A stretch of 64,000 nt of DNA from positions 1 through 64,000 of the forward strand of contig NZ_UQXD01000003.1 of NCBI RefSeq assembly GCF_900544955.1, in the 5' to 3' direction. The DNA comes from an uncultured Oscillibacter sp. (lineage in GTDB: Bacteria > Bacillota > Clostridia > Oscillospirales > Oscillospiraceae). Of this stretch, positions 52,995 to 62,522 are shown piece after piece; the stretch's first letter is position 1; each line of letters begins with the position of its first letter. The notes under the pieces were generated by a model, which had not been told where the DNA came from, did not search any database, and worked only from the letters and a program-made list of their open reading frames with translations. Both the position numbers and the translations under genes were made by a program.

Positions 52995-54161
52995 TCACTC
53001 GATGACCCGGACCCGGATCACGCCCGTCAGGTTCCGCACGTCCGCCACCACATCGGCGTCCACCCGGGTCCCCAGGTCCACCATGGTGTAGGCGTAGTCG
53101 CCCATGGACTTGTTGCTCAGGTTCTCCACGTTCACCCCGTCCCGGCTGAGGAGGGCGGTGATGTTGGCCAGCATGGCGGGGATGTTCCGGTGAATCACAC
53201 ACAGCCGCATGACGCCGCTGCGCTCCATGGAGACGGCGGGCAGGTTCACGGAGTTGCGGACGTTGCCGTTTTCCAGATAGTCCCGCAGCTCCTCCACCGC
53301 CATGGCGGCGCAGTTCTGCTCGCTCTCCGGCGTGGAGGCCCCCAGGTGGGGCATGGCGATGACGTGGGGGGCGGCCACAATGTGGTTGTTGGGGAAGTCG
53401 GTGAGGTAGGCCGCCACCTTCCCGGTGTCCAGCGCCGCCAGCATGGCGTCGTCGTCCACGATCTCCCCCCGGGCCAGGTTGATGAACCGGACGCCCCGCT
53501 TCATGGAACCGATGGCCTTTTCGTCGATCATGCCCCGGGTCTTTTCCGTGTAATGGATGTGGATGGTGATATAGTCGGCCCGCTTGTACAGCTCCGCCAC
53601 GTCCTTCACCACATGGATGTGGCGGTCCAGCCGCAGCGCGTTGTCCACGGACAAGAAGGGGTCGTAGCCGTACACGTCCATGCCCATGGACAGCGCGATG
53701 TTGGCCGTCAGGGAGCCGATGGCCCCCAGGCCGATGACGCCCAGGGTCTTTTTATAAATCTCCGGGCCCACGAAGGCGGACTTTCCCTTTTCCACCACGG
53801 TGGTCACGTCCACGCCGGCCGCCACCTGCTCCTTCACCCACTCGATGCCGCCCAGCACGTCCCGGGAGCCCAGCAGCATGGCGCACAGCACCAGCTCCTT
53901 GACGGCGTTGGCGTTGGCGCCGGGGGTGTTGAACACGGCGATGCCCGCCTCGGAGCAGCGGTCCACGGGGATGTTGTTGACCCCCACGCCCGCCCGGGAG
54001 ACGGCCAGCAGATTGTCCGGGAACTGGTAGTCCAGCAGCTTGGCGGAGCGGACCAGGATGCCGTCCTCGCCGGTCTCCTCGTCCCCCACCGCGTACAGCT
54101 CCGGGTCGAACTTGTTCAGGCCCACGGGAGAGATTTTATTGAACGTTTTGATGTGGTACAT
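52995..54161 (-). CDS. serA: D-3-phosphoglycerate dehydrogenase
   Basis: First step of serine synthesis, NAD-dependent oxidation of 3-phosphoglycerate. 388 residues, the short clostridial type with one ACT domain. AVSRAGVGVNNIPVDRCSEAGIAVFNTPGANANAVKELVL; NAD fold GVIGLGAIGSLTANIALSMGM; catalytic Arg/Glu/His region FINLARGEIVDDDAML, and MPHLGASTPESEQNCA. The C-terminal ACT domain (MRLCVIHRNIPAMLANITALLSRDGVNVENL) suggests serine or related feedback. Start at 54161 with GGAGG 10 nt upstream; a good promoter lies about 95 bp before it. Confidence 0.95.
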   Translation of the reverse strand: MYHIKTFNKISPVGLNKFDPELYAVGDEETGEDGILVRSAKLLDYQFPDNLLAVSRAGVGVNNIPVDRCSEAGIAVFNTPGANANAVKELVLCAMLLGSRDVLGGIEWVKEQVAAGVDVTTVVEKGKSAFVGPEIYKKTLGVIGLGAIGSLTANIALSMGMDVYGYDPFLSVDNALRLDRHIHVVKDVAELYKRADYITIHIHYTEKTRGMIDEKAIGSMKRGVRFINLARGEIVDDDAMLAALDTGKVAAYLTDFPNNHIVAAPHVIAMPHLGASTPESEQNCAAMAVEELRDYLENGNVRNSVNLPAVSMERSGVMRLCVIHRNIPAMLANITALLSRDGVNVENLSNKSMGDYAYTMVDLGTRVDADVVADVRNLTGVIRVRVIE

Positions 54162-54252
54162 GGCACAAATGCCTCCATTGGGTGGTCCCAGCGGACCACG
54201 ATACTTGCGGCGGAACGTGCGGCGCTGGCGCCGCTTCCGTCGCAGCAAGTTC

Positions 54253-54281
54253 ATTATAGTGTTCCGCCGTTGGAGAATCAA
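54253..54281 (-). promoter_or_regulatory. Sigma-A-type promoter for serA
   Basis: Minus-strand TTGATT, 17-bp spacer, TATAAT (plus-strand AATCAA at 54276-54281 and ATTATA at 54253-54258). The roughly 85-nt leader contains GTGGTCC/GGACCAC, but it does not match the T-box antiterminator consensus. Confidence 0.7.
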
Positions 54282-54406
54282 GGGAGGGAGGTCCAAAAAA
54301 CCGCCCCGGCGGCGCCCTTTCTTTGTGGAAAACGGCTTTTTCCGTTTCCATGGGCGCTTTGCCGGAGAAAAAAGTCGGCGTTTTTGAAAAAATGTGGACT
54401 TTTACA

Positions 54407-54435
54407 TTGAAATGCGGGAAAAATCAGACTATAAT
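54407..54435 (+). promoter_or_regulatory. Sigma-A-type promoter for typA
   Basis: TTGAAA (54407-54412), 17-bp spacer, TATAAT (54430-54435), about 60 bp before the typA ATG. Confidence 0.72.
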
Positions 54436-54496
54436 AACAAACTGTGTGTGAAATTCTGTCCGACAGCGGATTGAGAAAGAAAGGGACCTTCCATAT

Positions 54497-56320
54497 ATGA
54501 AGAACGAACATCTGAGAAACGTAGCCATCATCGCCCACGTTGACCACGGCAAAACCACCCTGGTGGATGAAATGCTGAAGCAGGGCGGCGTGTACCGCGA
54601 GAACCAGGAGACCGTGGAGCGGGTCATGGACTCCGGCGACCTGGAACGGGAGCGGGGCATCACCATCCTGGCCAAGAACACCGCCATCCAGTACAAGGAC
54701 ACCAAGATCAACATTGTGGACACCCCGGGCCACGCCGACTTCGGCGGCGAGGTGGAGCGCATTTTGAAGATGGTCAACGGCGTCATCCTGCTGGTGGACG
54801 CCGCCGAGGGCCCCATGCCCCAGACCCGCTTCGTCCTCTCCAAGGCCCTGGAGCTGGGCCACCGGGTGATCGTGGTGGTGAACAAGATCGACCGCCCCGA
54901 CCAGCGCATCCACGAGGTCATCGACGAGGTGCTGGAGCTGCTCATGGACCTGGACGCCACCCCGGAGCAGCTGGACTCCCCCATGCTGTTCTGCTCCGGC
55001 CGCCAGGGCACCGCCTCCTACTCCCCCGAGGTGATCGGCGAGGATCTGGTGCCGCTGTTCGAGACCATTCTGGAGTATATCCCCGCCCCCGAGGCGGACG
55101 TGGAGCGGCCCTTCCAGATGCTGGTCAGCTCCATCGACTACAACGAATTTGTGGGCCGGATCGCCATCGGCCGCATCGAGCGGGGTATCTTGAAGCAGAA
55201 CCAGGAGATCGCGGTCTGCAACTACCACGACCCCGAGGCCGTGCTCCGCAAAGCCAAGGCCACCGCCATCTACGAGTTTGACGGCCTGGCCAGAAAGCCC
55301 GTCACCGAGTCCTCCGCCGGCAACATCGTGGCCATGAGCGGCATTCCGGACATCACCATCGGCGACACCATCTGCGCCACCGACGAGGTGGCCGCCCTGC
55401 CCTTCGTGAAGATCAGCGCCCCCACCCTGGAGATGACCTTCTCCGTCAACGACTCCCCCTTCGCCGGCAAGGAGGGCAAGTTCGTCACCTCCCGCCAGCT
55501 GCGGGACCGGCTGTTCCGGGAGACGCTGAAGGACGTGTCGCTGAAGGTGACGGAGACCGACCGGGACACCGCCTTCAATGTGGCGGGCCGGGGCGAGATG
55601 TCCCTCTCCATTTTGATCGAGACCATGCGCCGGGAGGGCTACGAGTTCCAGGTGTCCCCCGCCCGGGTGCTGTACAAGGAGATCGACGGCCAGACCTGCG
55701 AGCCCATCGAGCGGCTGGTGGTGGACGTGCCCGGCGACTGCGTGGGCGCCGTCATCGAGAAGCTGGGCCAGCGGAAGGCGGACATGCTGGAGATGACCCC
55801 CGTGGGCGAGCGGATGAAAATTGAGTTTCTGGTTCCCGCCCGGGGCCTGTTCGGCTACCGCAGCGACTTCCTCACCGACACCAAGGGCGAGGGCATCATG
55901 GCCTCCGTGTTCGACTCCTACGCTCCCTACAAGGGCGACATCTCCCGCCGGGGCAGCGGCTCCATGGTCTCCTTCGAGACCGGGGAATCCATCACCTACG
56001 GCCTGTACAACGCCCAGGAGCGGGGCACGCTGTTCATCGGCGCGGGCGTGCCGGTCTACGGCGGCATGGTCATCGGCGTCAGCCCCCGCAGCGAGGATAT
56101 CACCGTCAACATCTGCAAGAAAAAGCAGCTGACCAACACCCGGGCCTCCGGGTCCGACGACGCGCTGCGCCTGGTGCCCCCCAAGCAGATGAGCCTGGAG
56201 CAGTGCCTGGAATTCCTGGCGGACGACGAGCTGCTGGAGGTCACGCCCAAGAGCCTGCGGATGCGCAAGGCGATTCTGGATCACGAGAAGCGCATGAAGG
56301 CGCTCCACGGAAAGAAATAA
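54497..56320 (+). CDS. typA: Ribosome-associated GTPase TypA/BipA
   Basis: Translational GTPase that binds the 70S ribosome and helps 50S assembly and stress or cold adaptation. 607 residues, normal length. G1 [11 protein letters not shown]2 RGITI, G3 [10 protein letters not shown]4 NKIDRPDQ; then domain II, and the C-terminal domain specific to BipA with [20 protein letters not shown] and [19 protein letters not shown]. Divergent from serA with its own promoter. Confidence 0.98.
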   Translation: MKNEHLRNVAIIAHVDHGKTTLVDEMLKQGGVYRENQETVERVMDSGDLERERGITILAKNTAIQYKDTKINIVDTPGHADFGGEVERILKMVNGVILLVDAAEGPMPQTRFVLSKALELGHRVIVVVNKIDRPDQRIHEVIDEVLELLMDLDATPEQLDSPMLFCSGRQGTASYSPEVIGEDLVPLFETILEYIPAPEADVERPFQMLVSSIDYNEFVGRIAIGRIERGILKQNQEIAVCNYHDPEAVLRKAKATAIYEFDGLARKPVTESSAGNIVAMSGIPDITIGDTICATDEVAALPFVKISAPTLEMTFSVNDSPFAGKEGKFVTSRQLRDRLFRETLKDVSLKVTETDRDTAFNVAGRGEMSLSILIETMRREGYEFQVSPARVLYKEIDGQTCEPIERLVVDVPGDCVGAVIEKLGQRKADMLEMTPVGERMKIEFLVPARGLFGYRSDFLTDTKGEGIMASVFDSYAPYKGDISRRGSGSMVSFETGESITYGLYNAQERGTLFIGAGVPVYGGMVIGVSPRSEDITVNICKKKQLTNTRASGSDDALRLVPPKQMSLEQCLEFLADDELLEVTPKSLRMRKAILDHEKRMKALHGKK

Positions 56321-56346
56321 GATTTCTGCCTGACGGTCAGGCGGGC

Positions 56347-56391
56347 GGACCTCTGTTCTCCTGTTCCACAGGAGAATGGGGGTCCTTTTTT
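56347..56391 (+). terminator. Terminator of typA
   Basis: Nested stem GGACC..CTCCTGT / ACAGGAG..GGTCC with internal loop, then TTTTTT. Confidence 0.75.
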
Positions 56392-56445
56392 GCCCTGGCA
56401 CTCCCCCCTGCTCCGCCATGGAAGCGCAAAAAAAGAACGGCCTGT

Positions 56446-56613
56446 TCAGCCGCTCTTTCTCTCATATTTCCGGAGTAAATCCTCAACGGCCTCATCCAGC
56501 AGGCGGGATTTGGGAATACGGGTTTCCTTCGACAGGCGGTCAAAGGGATTGACAAGCTCATTTGCCAGTGAAGAGACAAATTTTTTTCGGTTGACCAATA
56601 CTGCTTCTCCCAT
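56446..56613 (-). CDS. Small ribbon-helix-helix DNA-binding protein (55 aa)
   Basis: 55 residues. The C-terminal half TRIPKSRLLDEAVEDLLRKYERK is the helix pair of a ribbon-helix-helix fold; the N-terminal half supplies the strand (MGEAVLVNRKKFVSSL). GGAGG lies 6 nt upstream of the ATG, so it is well supported although short. Such proteins act as dimeric repressors, often antitoxins or copy-control factors. It is divergent from a 105-residue gene of unknown function across an AT-rich, repeat-bearing region, which is the usual layout of an autoregulated RHH pair. Confidence 0.78.
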   Translation of the reverse strand: MGEAVLVNRKKFVSSLANELVNPFDRLSKETRIPKSRLLDEAVEDLLRKYERKSG

Positions 56614-56628
56614 ATCGCGCCTCCATAT

Positions 56629-56704
56629 ATACTATATGCATACTATATCATACACATTTTCTCTTGACTAGTGGTGCATACATGGTGTATATATGGTATA
56701 TATA
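56629..56704. promoter_or_regulatory. Repeat-rich operator/promoter between divergent small genes
   Basis: ATAC recurs at 56629, 56640 and 56650 (11 and 10 bp apart, one face of the helix) and again at 56678. GTATATAT occurs twice in opposite sense near 56687 and 56696. A plus-strand promoter TTGACT (56664-56669), 18-bp spacer, TATATA (56688-56693) overlaps them. This is a probable binding array for the RHH protein. Confidence 0.6.
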
Positions 56705-56716
56705 GGAGGTGATACT

Positions 56717-57034
56717 ATGCGAGAGAGCACCCAATCCCTATTGGAAGCCCTATTCCTGGACTACTTATCCGTGATGGAAAAAGCCGACCCGGAACTGCGC
56801 ACCCTGAACGAACAGTCCTCCGCCCTTCAGGCGGCCTTTCGCCGGGAGTTCCGGGAGACCCCCCTCCTCCTCCGGCTCAACGACCTGCTGGACCTCCAGG
56901 CCACCATCGCCGCCCGGCGGGAGACCCTCCTCTTCTCCGCCGGGCTCCACCTGGGGCTGGAGCTGGGCGGCCTGGACCCCCTGGAGCCCTTTTTTGCCGC
57001 AAAGGGAAACTTTTTCCGCCCCTCGTCCGTCTGA
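56717..57034 (+). CDS. Hypothetical protein (105 aa), divergent from RHH protein
   Basis: All-helical, acidic and leucine-rich: MRESTQSLLEALFLDYLSVMEKADPEL..., then LLLRLNDLLDLQATIAARRETLLFSAGLHLGLELGG. The C-terminal pattern (helix, then FxxGxxLGxxL) weakly resembles DUF6809-type small proteins; that is a guess. AGGAGGTGA precedes the start at 56717, a very strong ribosome-binding site. The next gene follows after 31 nt. Confidence 0.75.
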   Translation: MRESTQSLLEALFLDYLSVMEKADPELRTLNEQSSALQAAFRREFRETPLLLRLNDLLDLQATIAARRETLLFSAGLHLGLELGGLDPLEPFFAAKGNFFRPSSV

Positions 57035-57065
57035 ACCTACAAACACAGGAAAGGTTGGAGATTTT

Positions 57066-58022
57066 ATGAAACGATCCCTGCTCAAACTGCTGTCCCTGAC
57101 CCTCTGCGCCGCCATGCTCTGCGGCTCCGCCCTGGCCCTGGAGGTCGCCGGCGAGGAGAGCCGCCCCGGCCCTGTGGGGGTGTGGGGCACCGCCACGCGG
57201 ATGGAGAGCGGCAGCCTCTATCTGGAAAACAGCGATGAGACCGTCCTCCACCAGGAGATTGTCGTCCACATCAGCGACGAGACCGCCGTGGTGGACGGCG
57301 TGTCCGGCCTGCCCATGGACCCCGCCGCCATCGCCGACGGCGACACCGTGTACGCCTGGGTGGGCCCCGCCATGACCATGAGCCTGCCGCCCCAGTCCAC
57401 CGCCGCCGTGGTGGTGGCGAACCTCCCGGCGGACGCCGCCGCGCCCCAGTACCACCAGGTGGACAAGGTACAGCCCCAGGCCATGCTGGCCATCTACCCG
57501 CCCCCGGCCCTGACCTATGTGGACCTGGTGACCGCCGGCGGCCAGGAACTGCACATCACCGACCAGGCGGCCCTTCAGCCCTACCGGACGAAAAACGTGG
57601 TCCGTCTGGAGGACCTGATCCCCGGCACCGAGCTCCTGGTGTGGAGCGACGGCGCAGGCGCCGTCCGCCAGGTGACGGTGCTCCCCTACGCCTACCGGGG
57701 CTATCTGACCTGGGATGAGAGCGGCCGCGTCCGCGTGGACGGCGCCCTTCTGGACGTCTCCGGCCGGACGGCGGAGGGAACCATGCTGCTGCCCCTGCGG
57801 GCGGTGGCGGAGGCCGCGGGCTATGACGTGACCTGGGACGCCGCCAAGGGCGCCGTGGTGTCCAGCGGCGGCGCGGTAGTGCTGTCGGCCATGCCCGGCG
57901 GCGCCGTCCTCCTGGGCGAGGAGGGCAACGGCATTGCCGGCATCTGCGTCAAGGACCAGGGCACCACCTATCTGGAGGCCGGCATCCTGGCCATGGGCCT
58001 GAACCTGTACCCCGGCGCATAA
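57066..58022 (+). CDS. Secreted protein with C-terminal copper-amine-oxidase-like stalk domain
   Basis: 318 residues. Signal peptide MKRSLLKLLSLTLCAAMLCGSALA; start at 57066 follows GGAG. Residues 30-200 are a repetitive beta-rich region (GVWGTATRMESGSLYLEN; ISDETAVVDGVSG; LEDLIPGTELLVW). The C-terminal domain (about 225-318) has the stalk signature VRVDGALLDVSGRTAEGTMLLPLRAVAEAAGYDVTWDAAKGAVV, common in clostridial surface proteins; despite the name it has no oxidase activity. Role unknown; probably cell-surface. Confidence 0.88.
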   Translation: MKRSLLKLLSLTLCAAMLCGSALALEVAGEESRPGPVGVWGTATRMESGSLYLENSDETVLHQEIVVHISDETAVVDGVSGLPMDPAAIADGDTVYAWVGPAMTMSLPPQSTAAVVVANLPADAAAPQYHQVDKVQPQAMLAIYPPPALTYVDLVTAGGQELHITDQAALQPYRTKNVVRLEDLIPGTELLVWSDGAGAVRQVTVLPYAYRGYLTWDESGRVRVDGALLDVSGRTAEGTMLLPLRAVAEAAGYDVTWDAAKGAVVSSGGAVVLSAMPGGAVLLGEEGNGIAGICVKDQGTTYLEAGILAMGLNLYPGA

Positions 58023-58063
58023 ATCCCCGCCCCGCCGCCCACACTAGGGGCGAGGTGAGCAAT

Positions 58064-58255
58064 ATGCAGCAAGACGAACTGCCCCTGGGCCTGGGTATGG
58101 CCCTGGCCCAGCACCCACAGGCCATGGCCCGCTTTGCCGCCCTGCCGGAGGCGGAGCAGCAGGCCATCCTCTCCGCCGCCCACGCCGTACAGTCCAAGCG
58201 GGAGATGGAGGCGCTGGTGGAGGGACTGGAAATCTCCTCCCCCGGCATGACGTGA
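58064..58255 (+). CDS. Hypothetical small protein (63 aa)
   Basis: MQQDELPLGLGMALAQHPQAMARFAALPEAEQQAIL followed by a helical tail; no membrane segment. GAGGTGA lies at ideal distance from 58064, and a strong terminator follows at once, which supports expression. I recognise no family; the LPLGLGMALAQ..A...F..L....Q..I pattern looks like a conserved small clostridial protein. Confidence 0.75.
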   Translation: MQQDELPLGLGMALAQHPQAMARFAALPEAEQQAILSAAHAVQSKREMEALVEGLEISSPGMT

Positions 58256-58289
58256 AAAGACGGCCGCCCCATGGGGCGGCCGTCTTTTT
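58256..58289. terminator. Bidirectional terminator
   Basis: Perfect palindrome GACGGCCGCCCC-AT-GGGGCGGCCGTC flanked by A and T runs; closes the 63-residue gene and, on the minus strand, the serine hydrolase gene. Confidence 0.9.
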
Positions 58290-58307
58290 GCTATCAACGG
58301 GGGTCTC

Positions 58308-60386
58308 TCACCGGAAGGAGAGGTGGAACCGGGCGCCGGGGTCCCCGGCGAAGACCACCAGTCCGTCCTCCGGCAGCTCGGCGGCGGTGTCGTCCCACAG
58401 CACCGAGGAGGCCGTGACCTGGCCCTGGGCGTCGTAGACCCAGAAGCCCGCCTCCTCCGGCAACTGGACGGTCATAGTCTGTCCGGCGGCATCACCCACC
58501 TGATACCAGCGGGCCAGGCCCTCCTCCTGGATGGTGGAGTAGGCCCAGCCGTTCCCAGTGAACAGGTCGGCGGCCAGAGCCTCGGGCATGTACAGCGAGC
58601 CGTTGGCCTGTATCCAGGTGACGCCGTCCCGGTCCAGCAGCGTCCAGTTCAGGCCGTCCCGGCCGCTGTTTCCGGGGATTTGCAGGTCATACTGGGCGCG
58701 GGTCTCGTCCAGAATCCGGACGGCGCCCAGGTAGCCGGGGACCAGCTCCGGGGTCTCCTCCGCCGTGGAGCTGGACAACGCCAGGTACACCTGGGAGCTG
58801 TACTTCTCGCTCACCGGCAGAACGCCGGTGGCGTAAACGGCGTCCCACACCGCCTGGACCTCTTCCGGCAGGGGATTCTCCGCCATCTTCACCGCCGCGT
58901 AGTTGGACACGGGCAGGGCCCCCAGGCCGGGGATGGGGGAGACGGCCTTTTGATAGAGGTAGGTCTGGCCGTTGCGCTCCTTCACAAACCGCAGCTCGGC
59001 CCCGCCGGAGGCGTCCCGGAAGGAGCCGTCGGCGCAGTAGGCGAAGGTCTGGGCGGGCAGGCTGGGGTAATTGATGCAGCGCATGGAGAGGGTGCCGTCG
59101 CCGGAGAGGGCCACCTGGTACTGGGCGGCGGTGGAGCCGTAGTACCCGGCGTTGTCCAACAGGCTCTCTGGCATGGGGGCAAAGTCCGCCTCCGGCAGGG
59201 CGGGAATGGACCGGTCCACCGGGATGCCCCGGCCCTCCAGGGCCGTGAGCAGCATCTCCGTGGCCGCCAGCTCATTGTAGGTGGAGGCGCCGCCGGAGGA
59301 GAGGACCGCAGCGGCCATGTGCTGCTCCGGCAGCACCACCAGCCCCGCGTGGTAGTACAGCGTGTCGCCGCCCTTGGTCAGGGCGGAGATCTCGCTCTGG
59401 CAGAAGGGGTACCACTCCACGTTGTCCCAGCCCAGGCCGAAGGCCAGCATGTCCAGGCTGTCGTCGGGCCAGAGTCCCCGGTCGTACTCCGGCGCGGCCA
59501 TGGCCGCCAGGGAGGCGCTGGACAGCAGCCCCGTGCCGGTGAGGGCGCCGCCGAAGGCCGCCAGGTCCGCCGCGGTGGCGTACAGGCCGCCGGCGCCCAC
59601 GGCGTTCAGGCAGTCCTGGGGCAGAGGCCGGGGATCGGAGCCGGAGTAGATGGGGGCCAGTCCCCCGATGTCATCGCCGGGGGCGTAGACCTTCGTCAGC
59701 CCCGCGGGGGCGAGGATGCGGCCGCGGACATAGTCCATGAAGTCCTGGCCGGACACCGCCTCCACCACCAGCTCCGCCAGGGTGAAGCCGTCGTTGCAGT
59801 AGACGCTGTACGCGCCGGGGTCCGCCTTCAGCCGCTGGGTGGAGAGCCGCTCCAGCAGGCTGTCGGTGGCGCTGGGGTCCGGATCGTCAAAAAGCATGGC
59901 GTTTTCCATGGAGGAGCCCATCAGCCCGGAGGAGTGGTTGAGCAGCATCCGCACGGTGATGTCCCGATACCGGCTGTCCGCCATCCGGAAGTCTGGCAGA
60001 TAGCGGGTGACGGGGGCATCCAGGGAAAGCTTGCCCCGCTCCGCCAACTGCATCACCGCCACGGTGGTAAAGATCTTGCTGATGGAGCCGATGCCGTACA
60101 CGTCCCCGGACAGGGCCCCCAGGCCCGCCAGGTGGCCCAGGGAGGGGTCCTGCTGGCCGGCGATTCCGCCGGCGGAGATGATCTCCCCCTCCGCCCACAC
60201 GGCCCACTGGATGCTGCTGGCGGCGCCGTAGGTCATGGCGGCCTGGGCCGCCTCCCTGGCGGCGGCGTCCACCGCCGCGTCCACGGTCTCGGCGCCGCTC
60301 TCCGCCGCCAGGGCGGGGACGGACAGCGTCAGGCTCAGGACCAGGGAGAGGGCCAGGGCCCCCCATCGTTTGAACAGTCGTTTCAT
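58308..60386 (-). CDS. Secreted serine hydrolase, class-C beta-lactamase/PBP4*-like
   Basis: 692 residues. Signal peptide MKRLFKRWGALALSLVLSLTLSVPALA. The beta-lactamase-like domain (about 30-420) has the catalytic SxxK in GIGSISKIFTTVAV near 110, the YxN element in VYCNDGF near 205, and a KGG/HAG element near 350. A C-terminal extension of about 270 residues with beta-rich sequence follows. The family includes D-aminopeptidases, esterases and PBP-like enzymes, so resistance is not implied. The start at 60386 is fixed by the signal peptide. Confidence 0.9.
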   Translation of the reverse strand: MKRLFKRWGALALSLVLSLTLSVPALAAESGAETVDAAVDAAAREAAQAAMTYGAASSIQWAVWAEGEIISAGGIAGQQDPSLGHLAGLGALSGDVYGIGSISKIFTTVAVMQLAERGKLSLDAPVTRYLPDFRMADSRYRDITVRMLLNHSSGLMGSSMENAMLFDDPDPSATDSLLERLSTQRLKADPGAYSVYCNDGFTLAELVVEAVSGQDFMDYVRGRILAPAGLTKVYAPGDDIGGLAPIYSGSDPRPLPQDCLNAVGAGGLYATAADLAAFGGALTGTGLLSSASLAAMAAPEYDRGLWPDDSLDMLAFGLGWDNVEWYPFCQSEISALTKGGDTLYYHAGLVVLPEQHMAAAVLSSGGASTYNELAATEMLLTALEGRGIPVDRSIPALPEADFAPMPESLLDNAGYYGSTAAQYQVALSGDGTLSMRCINYPSLPAQTFAYCADGSFRDASGGAELRFVKERNGQTYLYQKAVSPIPGLGALPVSNYAAVKMAENPLPEEVQAVWDAVYATGVLPVSEKYSSQVYLALSSSTAEETPELVPGYLGAVRILDETRAQYDLQIPGNSGRDGLNWTLLDRDGVTWIQANGSLYMPEALAADLFTGNGWAYSTIQEEGLARWYQVGDAAGQTMTVQLPEEAGFWVYDAQGQVTASSVLWDDTAAELPEDGLVVFAGDPGARFHLSFR

Positions 60387-60459
60387 CGTCTCGTTCCTTT
60401 CTCGCCCCGCGGGGCACTCCGGTACTGTGCTCAGGATACACCTTCCACCCGGGGGAAGG

Positions 60460-61641
60460 TCAAGCAGTTTTTTCGCAGCGGGTGGCTGCCGCCGCCAGGA
60501 GGACCCCCGCGGCGCCCACGGCGGCGCACAGGGCCAGCATGGCGTTGACGCCGCCCAGGTCGATGGCGTAGCCCGCAATCAGGTTGCCCGCCATGCCCCC
60601 CAGGCCGTTGGAGGCCACCATCATCACCGTCTGGCCCCGGACCCGGTCGGCGGCGGAGACGTTTTCATTGGCGTAGTACACCGAGGCGGGGGTGAACAGC
60701 CCGTATCCCAGCATCTGGATGGGCTGGACCAGGAGCAGCAGCCCCAGGGAGGGAACCAGCAGAAACACCAGGGGCTTGGCCGCCATGCACACCACGGACA
60801 GCACCATCATCCCCCGGCTCCCCAGCCGGCGCCACAGGCGGGGAAACAGCAGGGCCGCGGGCAGCTCCGACGCCGCCATGAGGAAGAGGGCCAGTCCCAG
60901 ATGGGTCTCATTGCCGCCCCGGGAGGTCACGATGTTCACCAGAAAGCTGACGATGGGCATCACCGCGGTCAGGGCGCAGAACACCGCCAGCAGCATCAGC
61001 GTGAAGGAGCGGTTGCCCCGCAGCAGCGCCCAGACGGAGTGGGGCCGCTCCCGCTCCCCGGTGGGGACCGCCGGAGGAGCGGCCGGATAGGCGGCGATGG
61101 CCGCCATCAGCAGCACCAGCAGGGCCATGTGGGTGAGGAGCACCGTCTCCACCCCCCAGGCAGCGGACTGGCGGCCCAGAATCACGCAGGCCACGGCGTA
61201 GGCGAAGGACCCCAGCCCCCGGCCCAGGCTGTAATTCACGTCCAGCCCGGCGTTGATGAACTGCACCGCCATGGAGTCCAGCAGCGGGTAGGCATTCAGC
61301 TCCAGTACGCCCAGCGCCAGGAAGATCAGCACCGTGCCCCAGAAGCCGGGGCGGGTGGTGTAAAACAGCAGGTTCACCGCCAGGGAGGCCGCCAGACAGC
61401 CGTTCAAAAGGTGCTTCAGTGGCACCCGGGGATGCCGGTCCGCCCAGCCCCCCAGCAGCGGCTGGGCCACGATCCCCGCCAGGCACCGGATGGCGGCGAA
61501 GACCCCCGCCTCCCCGCTGGAAAAGCCCCGGCCCAGCAGCAGCGCCGTCTGGTAGCCGGCAAAGGCGGCGAAGGCCGCCCAGTAGAAGAGCTGCACCAGG
61601 ATGTACAGCGTGTTCACCCGGCGCAGAGACGGCAGGCTCAT
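60460..61641 (-). CDS. Major facilitator superfamily transporter
   Basis: 393 residues with about 12 helices. QLFYWAAFAAFAGYQTALLLGRGFSSGEAGVF at the start and GWADRHPRVPLKHLL form the loop 2-3 motif; the second half has LMAASELPAALLFPRLWRRLGSRGMM. It resembles the LacY/MFS_1-like sugar or nucleoside group only loosely. The ATG overlaps the pyridoxal kinase stop by 4 nt, so both are co-translated. A link to vitamin B6 or its precursors is possible from context alone. Confidence 0.88.
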   Translation of the reverse strand: MSLPSLRRVNTLYILVQLFYWAAFAAFAGYQTALLLGRGFSSGEAGVFAAIRCLAGIVAQPLLGGWADRHPRVPLKHLLNGCLAASLAVNLLFYTTRPGFWGTVLIFLALGVLELNAYPLLDSMAVQFINAGLDVNYSLGRGLGSFAYAVACVILGRQSAAWGVETVLLTHMALLVLLMAAIAAYPAAPPAVPTGERERPHSVWALLRGNRSFTLMLLAVFCALTAVMPIVSFLVNIVTSRGGNETHLGLALFLMAASELPAALLFPRLWRRLGSRGMMVLSVVCMAAKPLVFLLVPSLGLLLLVQPIQMLGYGLFTPASVYYANENVSAADRVRGQTVMMVASNGLGGMAGNLIAGYAIDLGGVNAMLALCAAVGAAGVLLAAAATRCEKTA

Positions 61642-62483
61642 GGCCGCCCCCCCGCCGTCAGCAGTCCCAGAAGCGGCTCGAAATCCACGCCCTCCCGCAG
61701 CGGCAGGTCCTGGGCCACCGTCCGCACCGCGCAGGCCCGGACAAATTCCGCCGCCTGCCGGGCCGCCTCCAGCAGGGAGGCGCCCTGCACCAGCGCCCCG
61801 GTGAGGACGCTGGCAAACACGTCCCCCGTGCCGTGGAGGGGATGGGCCACAAAGTCCGTCTGCACGGCGGAGGTCTCCCCGGTGGCGGCGTCGAAACACA
61901 TGGCCCCGGTCTTCCCCGGGGCCAGGGAGGCACCGGTGAGGACCACGGACCGCCGCCCGTCCAGACTCAGGGCCTCCGCCGTCCGGCGCAGGCCCGCCTC
62001 ATCGGCGGGCATCGCCCGGTACTCCTGTCCCAGCAGGAAGGCGGCCTCCGTCAAATTGGGGGTGATGACGTCCGCCAGCTCCGCCAGGCGGGCCATCCCG
62101 CCGCAGAGGGCGGGGGTGCAGGTCTGGTAGGGCCGGCCGTCGTCCCCCATCACCGGGTCCACCACCACGACGGTCCCCTCCCGGCGAAAGGTGCGGATGA
62201 AGTCCGCCACGGTGTCCAACTGGGCCTCGCCGCCCAGAAATCCACTGTAAATGGCCTGAAACTGTAAATCCAGGGATTTCCAGTGGGCCGCCACCCGGGG
62301 CATCTCCTCCGTCATGTCCAGGAAGGTGAAGCCCTGAAACCCGCCGGTGTGGGTGGAGAGAAAGGCGGTGGGCATGGGGCAGCACTGCAGCCCCATGGCG
62401 GACAGGATAGGGATGGCGACGGTGAGAGAGCAGCGGCCGAAGCCGGACAGATCATGAATCGCTGCGACGCGGGGCGTTGGCAT
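61638..62483 (-). CDS. pdxY: Pyridoxal/pyridoxamine kinase
   Basis: Phosphorylates B6 vitamers (salvage of pyridoxal phosphate). 281 residues, ribokinase fold. VAAIHDLSGFGRCSLTVAIPILSAMG is the substrate-side start, STHTGGF, VVVDPVMGDDGRPYQT and VITPNLTEAAFLLG in the middle, and HGTGDVFASVLTGAL the ATP/anion-hole motif with the catalytic Asp. Start at 62483 (MPTPRVAAIHD). Its promoter faces that of tRNA-Leu. Confidence 0.92.
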   Translation of the reverse strand: MPTPRVAAIHDLSGFGRCSLTVAIPILSAMGLQCCPMPTAFLSTHTGGFQGFTFLDMTEEMPRVAAHWKSLDLQFQAIYSGFLGGEAQLDTVADFIRTFRREGTVVVVDPVMGDDGRPYQTCTPALCGGMARLAELADVITPNLTEAAFLLGQEYRAMPADEAGLRRTAEALSLDGRRSVVLTGASLAPGKTGAMCFDAATGETSAVQTDFVAHPLHGTGDVFASVLTGALVQGASLLEAARQAAEFVRACAVRTVAQDLPLREGVDFEPLLGLLTAGGRP

Positions 62484-62522
62484 GGCAAAGGTCCTCGTTT
62501 CATGGATTTGGAAAGTTCTTAT

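Noticed and set aside
54162..54296. T-box leader for serA
   Set aside because: Only a short GTGGTCC/GGACCAC hairpin is present; the conserved T-box antiterminator sequence and specifier hairpin were not found.
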